Counted from the first letter of the stretch, positions 9,551-18,927 are shown. The stretch: DNA of 64,000 nt from Roseobacter ponti (GCF_012932215.1 NZ_CP048788.1:992001-1056000), one strand, 5' to 3'. A program made the numbers and translations. Notes: generated from the letters alone by a model not told the origin.

Positions 9551-10147
9551 ATGCCTGCCCTGAAACCTACCGGAATTACCGGCACCGTGACCTGGCTTGG
9601 CCGCGTCACGGATCAGGAAACCGACCTGCGCTCTGAAACTCTGAACGACGCCCGGCTCAGCTTTGCCGGTCTTGAGGGTGAGATGCATGGCGGTCTGACG
9701 CGGCCTTCCTGCTCACGCATGCTCTCGCAGTACCCGCGCGGCACCGAGATCCGGAATGTGCGGCAGCTGACCATCCTGTCACGCGAAGAGCTTGACCTTA
9801 TTGCGGCGGAGATGGGGGCCGATGGGCTTGACCCGATGCTGCTGGGTGCGTCGATGGTAATCGAGGGGATCCCGGATTTCACCCATGTCCCGCCATCCTC
9901 GCGGTTGCAGCTGCCCGATGGCGCCTGTCTGACGGTAGATATGGAGAACCGGCCCTGCACTTATCTCGCGCGCGATATTTCCAAAGACCACCCTGATCTC
10001 GGGCCCCGGTTCAAACCGGCGGCTGAAAACCGGCGCGGGGTGACCGCCTGGGTCGAGCGCGAGGGGCAGGTCGCCCTTGGCGACACCATCACGCTGCACG
10101 TTCCCGACCAGCCTGTCTGGGCTCATCTGGAGAGCGCGCGCGGCTGA
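9551..10147 (+). CDS. MOSC domain-containing protein
   Basis: 198 residues. The protein resembles the MOSC family (MOCO sulfurase C-terminal, beta-barrel), with 'HGGLTRPSCSRMLSQYPRGT' holding the family Cys, then 'REELDLIAAEMG' and 'SRLQLPDGACLTVDMENRPC'. MOSC domains transfer sulfur or bind molybdenum cofactor; the substrate here is unknown. The start is ATG 9551, with GGAG eight bases upstream; an in-frame GTG two codons earlier is possible. It stands alone between the ftsH terminator and fhs. Downstream, CGTTTC/GAAACG (10152-10169) forms a small hairpin without a T-tract. Confidence 0.85.
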   Translation: MPALKPTGITGTVTWLGRVTDQETDLRSETLNDARLSFAGLEGEMHGGLTRPSCSRMLSQYPRGTEIRNVRQLTILSREELDLIAAEMGADGLDPMLLGASMVIEGIPDFTHVPPSSRLQLPDGACLTVDMENRPCTYLARDISKDHPDLGPRFKPAAENRRGVTAWVEREGQVALGDTITLHVPDQPVWAHLESARG

Positions 10148-10236
10148 TGTTCGTTTCCGAAAAGAAACGCCCGCAGCCTTTCCCGCCGCTCACAGTGGTG
10201 GAAATGTCGGAATTGCCCCCACCATAGCGGCCCCGT

Positions 10237-10275
10237 CCCCTGTATGCAGGGGCAACAACACCGCCCGTTGCGGGC
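10237..10275 (+). promoter_or_regulatory. Two tandem hairpins in the fhs leader
   Basis: CCCCTG-TATG-CAGGGG (10237-10252) and GCCCG-TTG-CGGGC (10263-10275) form two short perfect hairpins in a row, ending 19 bases before the fhs ATG and just ahead of its CAGGGGA ribosome-binding segment (10281-10287). They could be a leader-RNA control element. No known riboswitch consensus is recognised. Confidence 0.35.
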
Positions 10276-10294
10276 ACTCTCAGGGGATTCTCTC

Positions 10295-11971
10295 ATGGCC
10301 TATAAATCAGACATCGAAATCGCGCGCGCCGCTTCCAAGAAACCGATCCAGGAGATCGGTGCGAAGCTGGGTATTTCCAGCGACGATCTGCTGCCCTACG
10401 GCCATGACAAAGCAAAGGTGAGCCAGAAGTTCATCAACTCCGTGCAGGGCAACAGCGACGGCAAGCTGATCCTGGTGACGGCGATCAACCCGACACCCGC
10501 GGGTGAGGGTAAGACCACCACCACCGTTGGTCTGGGCGACGGTCTCAACCGGATCGGCAAAAAAGCAGCTGTCTGTATCCGTGAAGCCTCGCTGGGTCCG
10601 AACTTCGGAATGAAGGGCGGCGCTGCGGGCGGTGGCTATGCCCAGATCGTGCCGATGGAAGAGATGAACCTGCACTTTACCGGAGATTTCCACGCGATCA
10701 CCTCGGCGCATTCGCTGCTTTCTGCGATGATCGACAACCATATCTACTGGGGCAATGAGCTTGAGATCGACACCCGCCGCGTCGTCTGGCGCCGCGTGGT
10801 GGATATGAACGACCGCGCGCTGCGCCAGATCACAGCCTCGCTGGGCGGTGTTGCCAACGGTTTCCCGCGTGAAGCGGGCTTTGACATCACTGTGGCCTCC
10901 GAGGTGATGGCGATCCTGTGCCTTTCCAAAGATCTCACTGATCTGCAAAAACGTCTCGGTGACATGATCGTGGCTTACCGTCGTGATCGCACGCCGGTTT
11001 TCGCCCGCGACATCAAAGCCGATGGTGCGATGACCGTGCTGCTGAAAGACGCGATGCAGCCGAACCTCGTGCAGACGCTTGAGAACAACCCGGCCTTTGT
11101 GCACGGCGGTCCCTTCGCCAATATCGCGCACGGATGCAACTCGGTGATTGCGACGACAACGGCGCTGAAACTGGCGGATTATGTGGTGACCGAAGCAGGC
11201 TTCGGTGCGGACCTCGGCGCTGAGAAGTTCCTCAACATCAAATGCCGCAAGGCCGGTCTCTCGCCCTCCTGTGTGGTCGTCGTAGCCACCGTGCGGGCTA
11301 TGAAAATGAACGGCGGCGTGGCGAAGGCTGATCTCGGTGCGGAGAACGTCGACGCGGTGAAGAACGGCTGCGCCAACCTGGGCCGGCATATTGAGAACGT
11401 AAAATCCTTTGGCGTGCCGGTGGTTGTTGCGATCAACCACTTTGTCACCGACACCGATGCCGAAGTGCAGGCGGTCAAAGACTACGTCGCAAGCCAGGGC
11501 TCCGAGGCCGTGCTCTCGCGTCACTGGGAGCTGGGCTCGGAAGGCTCGGCTGATCTTGCGGCCAAAGTCGTTGAAACCATCGAAAAGGGTGAAGCGAAGT
11601 TTGCGCCGATTTACCCCGATGAGATGAGCCTTGCCGACAAGATCAACTCGATCGCCACAAAGATTTACCGGGCGGATGCAGCGCAGATGGATCAGAAGAT
11701 CCTCAGCCAGCTCAAAGACTGGGAAGATCAGGGTTATGGCAATCTGCCGGTCTGTATGGCCAAAACGCAGTACAGCTTCACCACCGATCCCACACGGCGC
11801 GGCGCGCCCGAAGGATTCGACATTCCGGTGCGTGAAGTCCGCCTGAGTGCCGGCGCCGGTTTTGTCGTCGCAATCTGTGGAGAGATCATGACGATGCCGG
11901 GCCTGCCGCGGGTGCCGTCGGCCGAGAGCATCCGCCTGAATGCGGATGGCGATGTTGAAGGTCTTTTCTGA
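10295..11971 (+). CDS. fhs: Formate--tetrahydrofolate ligase
   Basis: 558 residues, the usual length. It contains the P-loop-like '[18 protein letters not shown]' near residue 65, then '[20 protein letters not shown]' and '[14 protein letters not shown]'. The enzyme makes 10-formyl-THF from formate, THF and ATP in the cytoplasm. With folD downstream it links formate to methylene-THF, a route used in Roseobacters for one-carbon oxidation and for purine and serine supply. The open frame extends upstream to 10244, but [13 protein letters not shown] at 10295 is the family N-terminus and has a ribosome-binding site. Confidence 0.97.
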   Translation: MAYKSDIEIARAASKKPIQEIGAKLGISSDDLLPYGHDKAKVSQKFINSVQGNSDGKLILVTAINPTPAGEGKTTTTVGLGDGLNRIGKKAAVCIREASLGPNFGMKGGAAGGGYAQIVPMEEMNLHFTGDFHAITSAHSLLSAMIDNHIYWGNELEIDTRRVVWRRVVDMNDRALRQITASLGGVANGFPREAGFDITVASEVMAILCLSKDLTDLQKRLGDMIVAYRRDRTPVFARDIKADGAMTVLLKDAMQPNLVQTLENNPAFVHGGPFANIAHGCNSVIATTTALKLADYVVTEAGFGADLGAEKFLNIKCRKAGLSPSCVVVVATVRAMKMNGGVAKADLGAENVDAVKNGCANLGRHIENVKSFGVPVVVAINHFVTDTDAEVQAVKDYVASQGSEAVLSRHWELGSEGSADLAAKVVETIEKGEAKFAPIYPDEMSLADKINSIATKIYRADAAQMDQKILSQLKDWEDQGYGNLPVCMAKTQYSFTTDPTRRGAPEGFDIPVREVRLSAGAGFVVAICGEIMTMPGLPRVPSAESIRLNADGDVEGLF

Positions 11972-11997
11972 TCGGTTTTTGTCACGACACAGTGTTC

Positions 11998-12021
11998 GGA
12001 GGGCAGGGCCGCTTGCCCTCC
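11998..12021 (+). terminator. Hairpin after fhs (possible weak terminator)
   Basis: An eight-pair stem GGAGGGCA / TGCCCTCC with loop GGGCCGCT lies 26 bases after the fhs stop. No T-tract follows, so it may act as an RNA-stability element or partial terminator rather than a full one. Confidence 0.4.
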
Positions 12022-12070
12022 GGCAGATCCACCCGCAAGCTGGCTTTATGATTTACCAGAGGACATCATC

Positions 12071-12541
12071 ATGACCAGACTAATCACTTTCGCTGCCGCA
12101 CTGATCTTTGCAGGGGCGGTCGCGGCCGAAGACAGGTATGTGGGCTATTATTACCCTGATATCACGTCTGAGGAGACCTTTGACCGGGTGATCCGCGCCA
12201 GCGAAGGCGCCGGCAAAGCGGTTCGTCTGGATTTCATCAATGTGCTGACCACGGCGCAGCTCGAAGCGCCTGAAAGCCCTCGTTTCGTGTTCTTTGCCAA
12301 AGGCAGCGACGCCGGCACGCTGATCCTGACGGCGCTGGATGATGACGTATTCTCAAGCATTTACCGGGCGCGTGCGATTATGGCGCAGCTCACCGTGAGC
12401 GTGCGCAAGGGTGGGTTTTTCCAGCAGGAAGATCTGCAGTACGTGGCGACATTCTATGATCTGCTGCAGCTGATGCAGTTTGACGAGATGATCATCACGG
12501 ATGGCGAGACCTGGTCCCACAGGGTCACTTTTACCAGATAA
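12071..12541 (+). CDS. Periplasmic protein of unknown function between fhs and folD
   Basis: 156 residues. A clear signal peptide (about 1-20, cleavage near AVAAE-D) predicts export. The mature part contains 'YVGYYYPDITSEETFDRV', a helix 'RARAIMAQLTVSVRKGGFF' and a C-terminal segment 'LLQLMQFDEMIITDGETW'. I do not recognise a named domain. It is preceded by a ribosome-binding segment (CAGAGGACATC) and ends 12 bases before folD, so it is likely co-transcribed with folD. An exported protein between two cytoplasmic folate enzymes is unexpected; context alone does not give it a role. Confidence 0.8.
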   Translation: MTRLITFAAALIFAGAVAAEDRYVGYYYPDITSEETFDRVIRASEGAGKAVRLDFINVLTTAQLEAPESPRFVFFAKGSDAGTLILTALDDDVFSSIYRARAIMAQLTVSVRKGGFFQQEDLQYVATFYDLLQLMQFDEMIITDGETWSHRVTFTR

Positions 12542-12553
12542 CAGGACGACACC

Positions 12554-13456
12554 ATGACCGCTAAGATCATCGATGGAAAAGCCTTCGCCGCGCGCGTGCG
12601 CGGACTGGTCAAAGACCATGTGACGCGACTGAAAGAGGATCACGGCATTACGCCGGGCCTTGCTGTGGTGCTGGTCGGCGAAGACCCGGCCAGCCAGGTT
12701 TACGTGCGCTCAAAGGGCAGGCAAACTGTTGAGGCAGGCATGAAATCGGTTGAACATAAGCTCGATGCCGACACCTCAGAGGAAGACCTGCTGAAAACAG
12801 TTCAACAGTTAAACGATGATCCTGAGATCCACGGCATCCTCGTGCAGCTGCCCCTGCCAAAGCATCTGAACGAAGATCTGGTGATCGGATCCATTGACCC
12901 GGCCAAGGATGTCGACGGGTTTCACATCTCCAACGTCGGCCTCCTCGGCACGGGTCAGAAATCGATGGTGCCCTGCACGCCGCTGGGCTGTCTGATGATG
13001 CTGCGCGATCATCATGGATCGATCTCGGGGATGGATGCTGTTGTTATCGGACGCTCGAACATCGTGGGCAAGCCAATGGCGCAGCTTTTGCTGGGCGACA
13101 GTTGTACCGTTACCATCGCGCACAGCCGGACCAAAGATCTGCCGGATGTCGTGCGGCGCGCCGACATCGTTGTCGCTGCGGTCGGGCGCCCCCGGATGGT
13201 GCCGGGCGACTGGATCAAACCGGGCGCGACGGTCATCGACGTTGGTATCAACCGGCTCGATGCGCCGGAAAAAGGCGAGGGTAAGACCCGGCTTGTGGGA
13301 GACGTGGATTATGAAAGCTGTGCTGCCGTGGCCGGTGCGATCACCCCGGTGCCGGGCGGTGTCGGGCCGATGACCATTGCCTGCCTGCTTGCCAATACGG
13401 TCACTGCCTGCTGCCGGGCCAGCGGGTTGCCTGAGCCGGAAGGTCTGACGGCGTAA
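12554..13456 (+). CDS. folD: Methylene-THF dehydrogenase / methenyl-THF cyclohydrolase FolD
   Basis: 300 residues. The catalytic N-domain contains 'YVRSKGRQT' with the Tyr-x3-Lys pair, and '[13 protein letters not shown]'. The Rossmann domain shows '[15 protein letters not shown]' and the family C-terminal '[15 protein letters not shown]'. It interconverts methylene-, methenyl- and 10-formyl-THF with NADP, directly after Fhs in the pathway. It converges with the thioesterase gene on the opposite strand, with only about a dozen bases between their stops. Confidence 0.97.
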   Translation: MTAKIIDGKAFAARVRGLVKDHVTRLKEDHGITPGLAVVLVGEDPASQVYVRSKGRQTVEAGMKSVEHKLDADTSEEDLLKTVQQLNDDPEIHGILVQLPLPKHLNEDLVIGSIDPAKDVDGFHISNVGLLGTGQKSMVPCTPLGCLMMLRDHHGSISGMDAVVIGRSNIVGKPMAQLLLGDSCTVTIAHSRTKDLPDVVRRADIVVAAVGRPRMVPGDWIKPGATVIDVGINRLDAPEKGEGKTRLVGDVDYESCAAVAGAITPVPGGVGPMTIACLLANTVTACCRASGLPEPEGLTA

Positions 13457-13468
13457 AGCGCTGTCAGA

Positions 13469-13888
13469 TCAGCGCGGTACCGGCACCATGGTGCCCTGAA
13501 GCACCGCAATGAGAACGTCCTCGTCGCCGGTTACGGCGTGCACATCTGCAGCGACCACCACCAGCCGGCGGCCCGGCTTGATAACCCGTCCCGTAGCACG
13601 CAGAAAATCACCTCCGGCAGGTGCGAGCAGGTTGATCTTCATCTCAGCGGTCAGAACTTCCATGTTCTCCGGGATTGTGGTGAGCGCGGCGTAGCCTGCC
13701 GCACTGTCTCCGATGGAAAACGTCAGCCCGGCATGGCCGTACCCCTGCTGCTGACGGCTGCCGGGGAGCACCGGCGCTGTGATGATCACTTCGCCTGTTG
13801 CGATCCCCGTCAGCTGCGCGCCCAGAGTTGCCATCATCGACTGCGCGTCAAAACTCTCGCGTATCCGCTGCTTTGCCTCATCTTTCAT
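13469..13888 (-). CDS. PaaI-family hotdog thioesterase
   Basis: 139 residues. A hotdog-fold 4HBT/PaaI domain is seen in 'GYGHAGLTFSIGDSAAGYAA', where the Gly-His-Ala and Asp positions match the PaaI active-site region. 'LTAEMKINLLAPAGGDFLRA' and 'VIKPGRRLVVVAADV' follow. It probably hydrolyses an acyl- or aryl-CoA; the substrate is unknown. The ATG at 13888 overlaps the stop of pdeM (ATGA), so it is translated with the upstream DNA-repair genes, although no functional link is evident. An upstream extension in the same frame is a shadow of pdeM. Confidence 0.88.
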   Translation of the reverse strand: MKDEAKQRIRESFDAQSMMATLGAQLTGIATGEVIITAPVLPGSRQQQGYGHAGLTFSIGDSAAGYAALTTIPENMEVLTAEMKINLLAPAGGDFLRATGRVIKPGRRLVVVAADVHAVTGDEDVLIAVLQGTMVPVPR

Positions 13889-14562
13889 CGGGTCATTTCC
13901 TGTCGTGGCATGGGAACGCAGGTAGGCACCGACCCGGTCAGAATGGCCAGTGCGTCGGGCTGCATGAGCCGACACAGCGTGTCGCTGTAACTGCGCAGCC
14001 CGCCTGTGTAAGTGCCATAGGCCGGCAGGATCAGCCGCCGGGTGTCGCATAAAAAGGCAGGCCGGGTGACACGGCGTCCGCGCGCCTGAACATGCGCCTT
14101 GGGGTGATAATGCCCTGAGACCTCGCCCGTGCCGTCCGGGACGGCGATATGCCGGAAGGTGAGCGGACCGCTTGTCAGTTCGGAGACATGGCTGCCGCCG
14201 AAATCCTGCGGTCCCGGGTCGTGATTGCCCTCGATCCAGACCCATTCGCGCCCGGCCTGCAGAGTGGTAATCCAAAGCCTCTCCTCTTCGGGCAGGGACG
14301 CGGCGGCGGTCAGATCGTCAAAACTGTCACCAAGGCATATTACGCAACGCGCATCCGTGGCCTCCAGATCGGCACTCAGCCGCTGCAGCGTGTCGCGTGT
14401 TTCATAGGGTGGAAGGGGCTGACCGCTGCGCCGGGCCACCCGTTCCGATTTTCCGAAATGAAGGTCCGATACACACAGCAGGTCTTCATCCGGCCACCAG
14501 AGTGCGCCGGATCCGAGTGCGCGCAATGCAGCACCGGCAAAACGGAAATCGTGATAGTTCAT
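13885..14562 (-). CDS. pdeM: Ligase-associated DNA damage response endonuclease PdeM
   Basis: 225 residues from ATG 14562 (an alternative ATG six codons earlier, 14580, is also open). Calcineurin-like metallophosphoesterase motifs are in order: 'SDLHFGKSER', 'LGDSFDD', 'EGNHDP' and 'GHYHPKAHV', which supply the two-metal site. This family is typically encoded beside a Lhr-like helicase, an ATP-dependent ligase and a beta-CASP exonuclease. Here the helicase is immediately upstream with about 40 bases between. The ligase and exonuclease genes are not in this window. Confidence 0.92.
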   Translation of the reverse strand: MNYHDFRFAGAALRALGSGALWWPDEDLLCVSDLHFGKSERVARRSGQPLPPYETRDTLQRLSADLEATDARCVICLGDSFDDLTAAASLPEEERLWITTLQAGREWVWIEGNHDPGPQDFGGSHVSELTSGPLTFRHIAVPDGTGEVSGHYHPKAHVQARGRRVTRPAFLCDTRRLILPAYGTYTGGLRSYSDTLCRLMQPDALAILTGSVPTCVPMPRQEMTR

Positions 14563-14601
14563 GCTTTGTTCATGGCGCATCTGCCACGCGGGATCAAGCG
14601 G

Positions 14602-17055
14602 TCAGTAGCCCACGCGCCATTTCGGTTTGTCAGAGGGGGGCGGGGTCAGCGTGGCAAGTCCGGAGGTCTGCATCAGCCGGGCGGCCTCCTCGGCCAGCAG
14701 ACGTTCTTCGGCAGCGCCCTTCACCGGAACCCGGCCCATTTCCAGCAGCATCGGCGCGGCGAGCGGGCTCACGCGGGTGAGGATCTTGTGATCAATGCGA
14801 CCAGCCACGCGCTCAGCCATTTCTTCGATCCGTCCGAAATCCACGAGGCCGCGCAGCGCTTCTTCGCGGGTGATGTCCAGCAAAAGGTGGTCCGGGTCGT
14901 ATTTAAGCAATGTGTCATAGAGGATATCCGAGCTGAAGGTCGCCTGGCGTCCGGTTTTGCGGGACTGGGGCGTATTGCGTTGAATCAGACCGGCGATGGT
15001 CGCGCTGGCCCGGAAAGTGCGTTTCATCACTGCATTGCCGGCGAGCCAGGTGTCGAGGCCTTCGCGCAGCGCGTCGAGTTCAAAAAGCGGGGCCGGGTCC
15101 GTGATCCGGTCCAGCCCCCAGATCAGCGTGGCATAGTCGGTGGCCACAAATCCCAGCGGATTGAGGCCCAGTTCCTCCATGCGTTTTGTCAGCAACAGCC
15201 CCAGTGTCTGCTGGCCGTTTCGCCCGGCAAAACCATAAATCGCTGTCTGCTCGCGGCCATCATGCGGGAAGCTTTCGATCAGAAGGCGTCCGGGGCGTGG
15301 CAGCTGACTGACATCGCGCTGCAGGGACAACCAGGCTGACGTGTGGGTTGGCAGCCCGGGCCATGTCTCCTGCTGAAACATCGCCACAACCCGTGCGCTG
15401 AGCTGGGTCGATGTGGCGAACTTCGTGCCGAGGAATGTCGCTACTTTTGGCTTTTTCGCGGCATTGCGACTGACTTCCACCGTCATTTCGCGCAGCCCTT
15501 CATAGCGTACAATCTGACCACCGATCAGAAAGGTATCGCCAGGGCTCAGCGTTGCGGCAAAGCCTTCTTCCACCTCCCCCAGTGGCTTGCCACCGCGGCT
15601 GCGCTGCAGCCGGACTTTGAGCGTATCGGTGTCCTGAATCGTGCCGATATTCATGCGGATCTTTTGGGCCGAGCGCGGGTCGCGCAGCTGCCAGAGTCCC
15701 CCGGCGGTCTGCATCAGGCGCTGCCACTGGTCGTAAGCGCGCAACGCATATCCGCCGGTTGCGCAAAAATCGAGGCAGGCGTCAAATTCAGCACGGGAGA
15801 GATCTTTGTAAGCGCCGACCGTTGTCACCTCGTCATAAAGCGCGTTTGCATGGAACGGCCCGGCACAGGCGGTGATCAGAATGTGCTGGCACAGCACATC
15901 GCGCGGACCGCGGCCTTTCGGCTCCCCGTCCAGTGCGCCCTCGCGAACTGCATCAAGGGCGGCCACGCATTCGACGACTTCAAACCTGTTTGCGGGCACC
16001 AGAAGCGCCTTGGAGGGTGCATTGTAACGGTGATTGGCGCGCCCGATGCGTTGAACGAGGCGTTTGACGTTTTTTGGTGCGCCGATCTGGATTACCAGAT
16101 CCACGTCACCCCAGTCGATGCCGAGATCGAGACTTCCGGTGCAGACGATGGCGCGCAACTCTCCCCGAACCATCGCCGCCTCGACACGCTCGCGCTGCTG
16201 ACGGTCCAGAGAGCCATGGTGAATGCCGATCGGCAGACCTTCTTCATTCGCAAGCCACAGATTATGAAAGAAAATTTCTGCCTGCGCGCGCGTGTTATGA
16301 AACACCAGTGTCGTGTTGTGCGCGCGGATCTGTTCAAGAACGGCCGGAATGGAATAGGCCGCATTTCCGCCCGACCAGGGCGGCGCTTCTGTGGTGGTGA
16401 GCATCGTGATGTCCGGCGCCGGGCCGGGGTCGGCGAGCAGCACGGCGCAGGGATCAGGGTGCTTTGCGAGCATGCGCGCAATCGCCTGCGGATCTTCGAC
16501 GGTGGCTGAGAGCCCGACGCGGCGCAGCTCGGGACAGAGCCTCTGCAGACGGCCAAGCGCCAGCATCAGCTGGTCGCCACGCTTGCTTTCCGCAAGCGCG
16601 TGGATTTCATCCACAACGACCCGCTTCAGGCCGCGGAACATGCGCGGAGCATCCTCATAGCTCGTCAGAAGGGCAAGGCTTTCCGGCGTGGTCAGCAGGA
16701 TATGAGGTGGGTCAGCACGCTGACGTTTCTTGCGGCTGGCTGGTGTGTCTCCGGTCCGGTCTTCAATGCGGACAGGCAGACCCATTTCGGTCACGGGTGT
16801 GGTAAGATTGCGCTTGATATCGGCGGCAAGCGCTTTGAGCGGCGAGATATAAAGCGTGTGCAGCCCTTCATGCGGCTGGTTCGCCAGATCGACCAGAGTG
16901 GGCAGAAATCCGGCCAGTGTTTTGCCGCCACCGGTGGGCGCGATCAACAGCAGAGCCGGGTCCTCCGCGCGGTCCAGCATTTCAAGCTGGTGCGGGTGTA
17001 TTGTCCATCCTCTGGACGCGAACCAGTCGGTGAAAATATCAGGAAGGGCGATCAT
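14602..17055 (-). CDS. Ligase-associated DNA damage response DEXH-box helicase
   Basis: 817 residues, normal for this Lhr-like superfamily 2 helicase group. Motif I is 'APTGGGKTLAG' near residue 40, motif II 'VVDEIHAL', motif V 'TGSLDLGIDWGDVDLVIQ' and motif VI 'LVQRIGRANHR'. A winged-helix and Lhr-type C-terminal region follows. It translocates on DNA and unwinds duplexes in a repair pathway. The frame is open another 60 codons upstream, but MIALPDIFTDWFASRGW (17055) is the family N-terminus. The gene pairs with pdeM downstream. Confidence 0.94.
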   Translation of the reverse strand: MIALPDIFTDWFASRGWTIHPHQLEMLDRAEDPALLLIAPTGGGKTLAGFLPTLVDLANQPHEGLHTLYISPLKALAADIKRNLTTPVTEMGLPVRIEDRTGDTPASRKKRQRADPPHILLTTPESLALLTSYEDAPRMFRGLKRVVVDEIHALAESKRGDQLMLALGRLQRLCPELRRVGLSATVEDPQAIARMLAKHPDPCAVLLADPGPAPDITMLTTTEAPPWSGGNAAYSIPAVLEQIRAHNTTLVFHNTRAQAEIFFHNLWLANEEGLPIGIHHGSLDRQQRERVEAAMVRGELRAIVCTGSLDLGIDWGDVDLVIQIGAPKNVKRLVQRIGRANHRYNAPSKALLVPANRFEVVECVAALDAVREGALDGEPKGRGPRDVLCQHILITACAGPFHANALYDEVTTVGAYKDLSRAEFDACLDFCATGGYALRAYDQWQRLMQTAGGLWQLRDPRSAQKIRMNIGTIQDTDTLKVRLQRSRGGKPLGEVEEGFAATLSPGDTFLIGGQIVRYEGLREMTVEVSRNAAKKPKVATFLGTKFATSTQLSARVVAMFQQETWPGLPTHTSAWLSLQRDVSQLPRPGRLLIESFPHDGREQTAIYGFAGRNGQQTLGLLLTKRMEELGLNPLGFVATDYATLIWGLDRITDPAPLFELDALREGLDTWLAGNAVMKRTFRASATIAGLIQRNTPQSRKTGRQATFSSDILYDTLLKYDPDHLLLDITREEALRGLVDFGRIEEMAERVAGRIDHKILTRVSPLAAPMLLEMGRVPVKGAAEERLLAEEAARLMQTSGLATLTPPPSDKPKWRVGY

Positions 17056-17279
17056 ATCACACAGTTTAGCACGCGGGGGACTGCGGACCAGCGGTGCACC
17101 TGGTCCCGCGGGCCAGGTAATCCGTCGCGGCGCGCCGATCTCGCTGCTGTTTCGCGCCGGCGCAGACGGCGGAGGGATCGCTCGCGCATGAATGGCAAAC
17201 AAATGCTCTGCGCGCTTTGCGAACCCTCGTCCCAAACCGCTTCAGGATCTGTTTATGGTCAAATACCGCTCTGTTTATC

Positions 17280-17501
17280 CTACAGGTAAAGCGTAACTTT
17301 TCCTTTTTCTTCCTCCGCCCATAATATCGCGTCGTGAAGAAGTACGCTCACCTTTTCAGCGTAGATGGGTGCCGCATCGTTTTGCTCTTCAAAGATATCA
17401 GAGTCTTCGCAAAAATTGTCGTGAGTAATATTCTCGATCACCGCATTTACTTCGCGCCATCGGTGATCGCGACTGCGCCGGTCAACAATGTTCCAGATCA
17501 T
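17280..17501 (-). CDS. Small protein of unknown function, AT-richer than its surroundings
   Basis: 73 acidic residues starting MIWNIVDRRSRDHRWREVNA and ending KVTLYL. The ATG at 17501 has a perfect GGAGG four bases upstream; a longer frame to 17540 lacks such a site. The stretch from about 17250 to 17550 is visibly richer in A/T than flanking genes, suggesting separate ancestry. No family is recognised with confidence. Read-through of the TAG stop would add only DKQSGI before the next stop, so the C-terminus may have been shortened by a point mutation; this is inference. It lies alone between the helicase and the Tad cluster. Confidence 0.6.
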   Translation of the reverse strand: MIWNIVDRRSRDHRWREVNAVIENITHDNFCEDSDIFEEQNDAAPIYAEKVSVLLHDAILWAEEEKGKVTLYL

Positions 17502-17619
17502 TAAGCCTCCGGTATCTCCGGGCTTCCAAACGAGCAGCAATAAATTCAGTCAGGAGCACCGTGGGCCCGAAGCAAAAAACATGCCTGAACCAGAGCCTAC
17601 TGCTCAGCGCCTCTCAGAT

Positions 17620-18927
17620 TCACTTAACGATATGCTCGTCTTTCACGAACATATTGGCCCAGGCCCGGTCGATAAGATCCGGCGACATCTGATAGGGGAT
17701 GCCTTCGAACTCGCAGATGGAAATCATCTGGTCGATCAGGAAGATCGGCTGATAGTTTGCATAGATATTGTCGATCTCGGGGTATCTGACCTTCAGCAGA
17801 TGAACCAGTGTCGCCTCATCCAGCGGCATTTTACGTTTCTTGGCCACCATGGCGAAGATCTTGAGGAAGTTCTCCTGGTTCGGGCCGTCGATTTTGATCT
17901 TAAAGAAAATCCGGCGCAGAGCGGCCTGGTCAAAGATCTCATTGGGGTGGAAGTTGGTGGAGAAAATTACGAGCGTGTCAAAGGGCACCTCGAATTTCTC
18001 ACCTGATTGCAGTGCGAGGATATCCTTGCTTTCTTCAAGCGGAACAATCCAGCGGTTCACAAGGCTTTGCGGCGGCTCGGCCTGACGGCCAAGGTCGTCC
18101 ACGATGAAGATGCCGCCGGTCGATTTCAGCTGCAACGGCGCCTGATAGGTCCGGGCTGTGGGATTGTAGACAAGATCAAGCATGTCCAGCGACAGCTCAC
18201 CACCGGTGATCACGGTAGGGCGCTCACATTTCACATAGCGCATATCGAACCGCGTGGTGCGGCGCAGGGAATTAGGGTCATCTGCCTCCTCTTCGGCGGC
18301 GGAATGAACGATCGGGTCATAGACGGTGATGACCTGGCCCGCGTATTCGATGGCGCGGGGCACATAGACCATATCGCCCAGAGCGTCGCGAATCCCGTTG
18401 GAAATCGAGGATTTACCGTTGCCGGGCGGGCCGTACATCAGAATCGAGCGGCCGGCGGACACCGCGGGTCCGAGATGATCAAGCAGGCTGTCGGGCAGCA
18501 CAAGATGCCCCATGGCCCCGGTCAGCTGATCGCGCGTGACCTGAATGTTGCGGACCGACTGGCGCTTCACCTGTTCGCGGTAAACATCGAGCGGGACGGG
18601 CATGGCGCCGAAATACTCGGACTGCGCCAGAGCGTCGAGCGCGCGTGCTTTGCCCTGTTCGGTCAGCTGGTATCCCATTTCGTTGCCGTTGTTGGCGTTG
18701 AGCGTGCCCGTCGCTTCAAGAAGACGCTGGGTGCGGGCAAGATCGACGAGCTCCTGGGTGACCGGGATCGGCAGGCAGATTGCCTTTGACAGCTCCGTCA
18801 CCATATCCACGTTTTTGCGGAACATCGTTTTGAGTACGATATCGCGCATCATAACCGTTGGCAGCCGCATTTCCTCCAGCGTTTTCGGCGGAGGGGGGGC
18901 CATCACATTTGCGGTTTGCATATTCAT
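17620..18927 (-). CDS. AAA family ATPase at the end of the Tad locus
   Basis: 435 residues. An N-terminal winged-helix-like region (about 20-130, 'TMFRKNVDMVTELSKAICLP') precedes an AAA domain. Walker A is 'GPPGNGKSSISNGI' near residue 163 and Walker B 'GGIFIVDDLGRQ', followed by 'RWIVPLEESKDI' and 'VIFSTNFHPNEI' (sensor-1 region). Function is unproven; proteins of this kind recur beside tad/cpa genes in Rhodobacterales, so a role in pilus control or assembly is likely. It follows the cpaA gene on the same strand after about 90 bases. The C-terminal segment 'PIFLIDQMISICEFEGIPYQ' is well formed and untruncated. Confidence 0.85.
   Translation of the reverse strand: MNMQTANVMAPPPPKTLEEMRLPTVMMRDIVLKTMFRKNVDMVTELSKAICLPIPVTQELVDLARTQRLLEATGTLNANNGNEMGYQLTEQGKARALDALAQSEYFGAMPVPLDVYREQVKRQSVRNIQVTRDQLTGAMGHLVLPDSLLDHLGPAVSAGRSILMYGPPGNGKSSISNGIRDALGDMVYVPRAIEYAGQVITVYDPIVHSAAEEEADDPNSLRRTTRFDMRYVKCERPTVITGGELSLDMLDLVYNPTARTYQAPLQLKSTGGIFIVDDLGRQAEPPQSLVNRWIVPLEESKDILALQSGEKFEVPFDTLVIFSTNFHPNEIFDQAALRRIFFKIKIDGPNQENFLKIFAMVAKKRKMPLDEATLVHLLKVRYPEIDNIYANYQPIFLIDQMISICEFEGIPYQMSPDLIDRAWANMFVKDEHIVK

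Noticed and set aside
14149-15339. 396-codon plus-strand frame opposite pdeM and the helicase
   Set aside because: Shadow of helicase motifs on the other strand; no start signal and no family resemblance.
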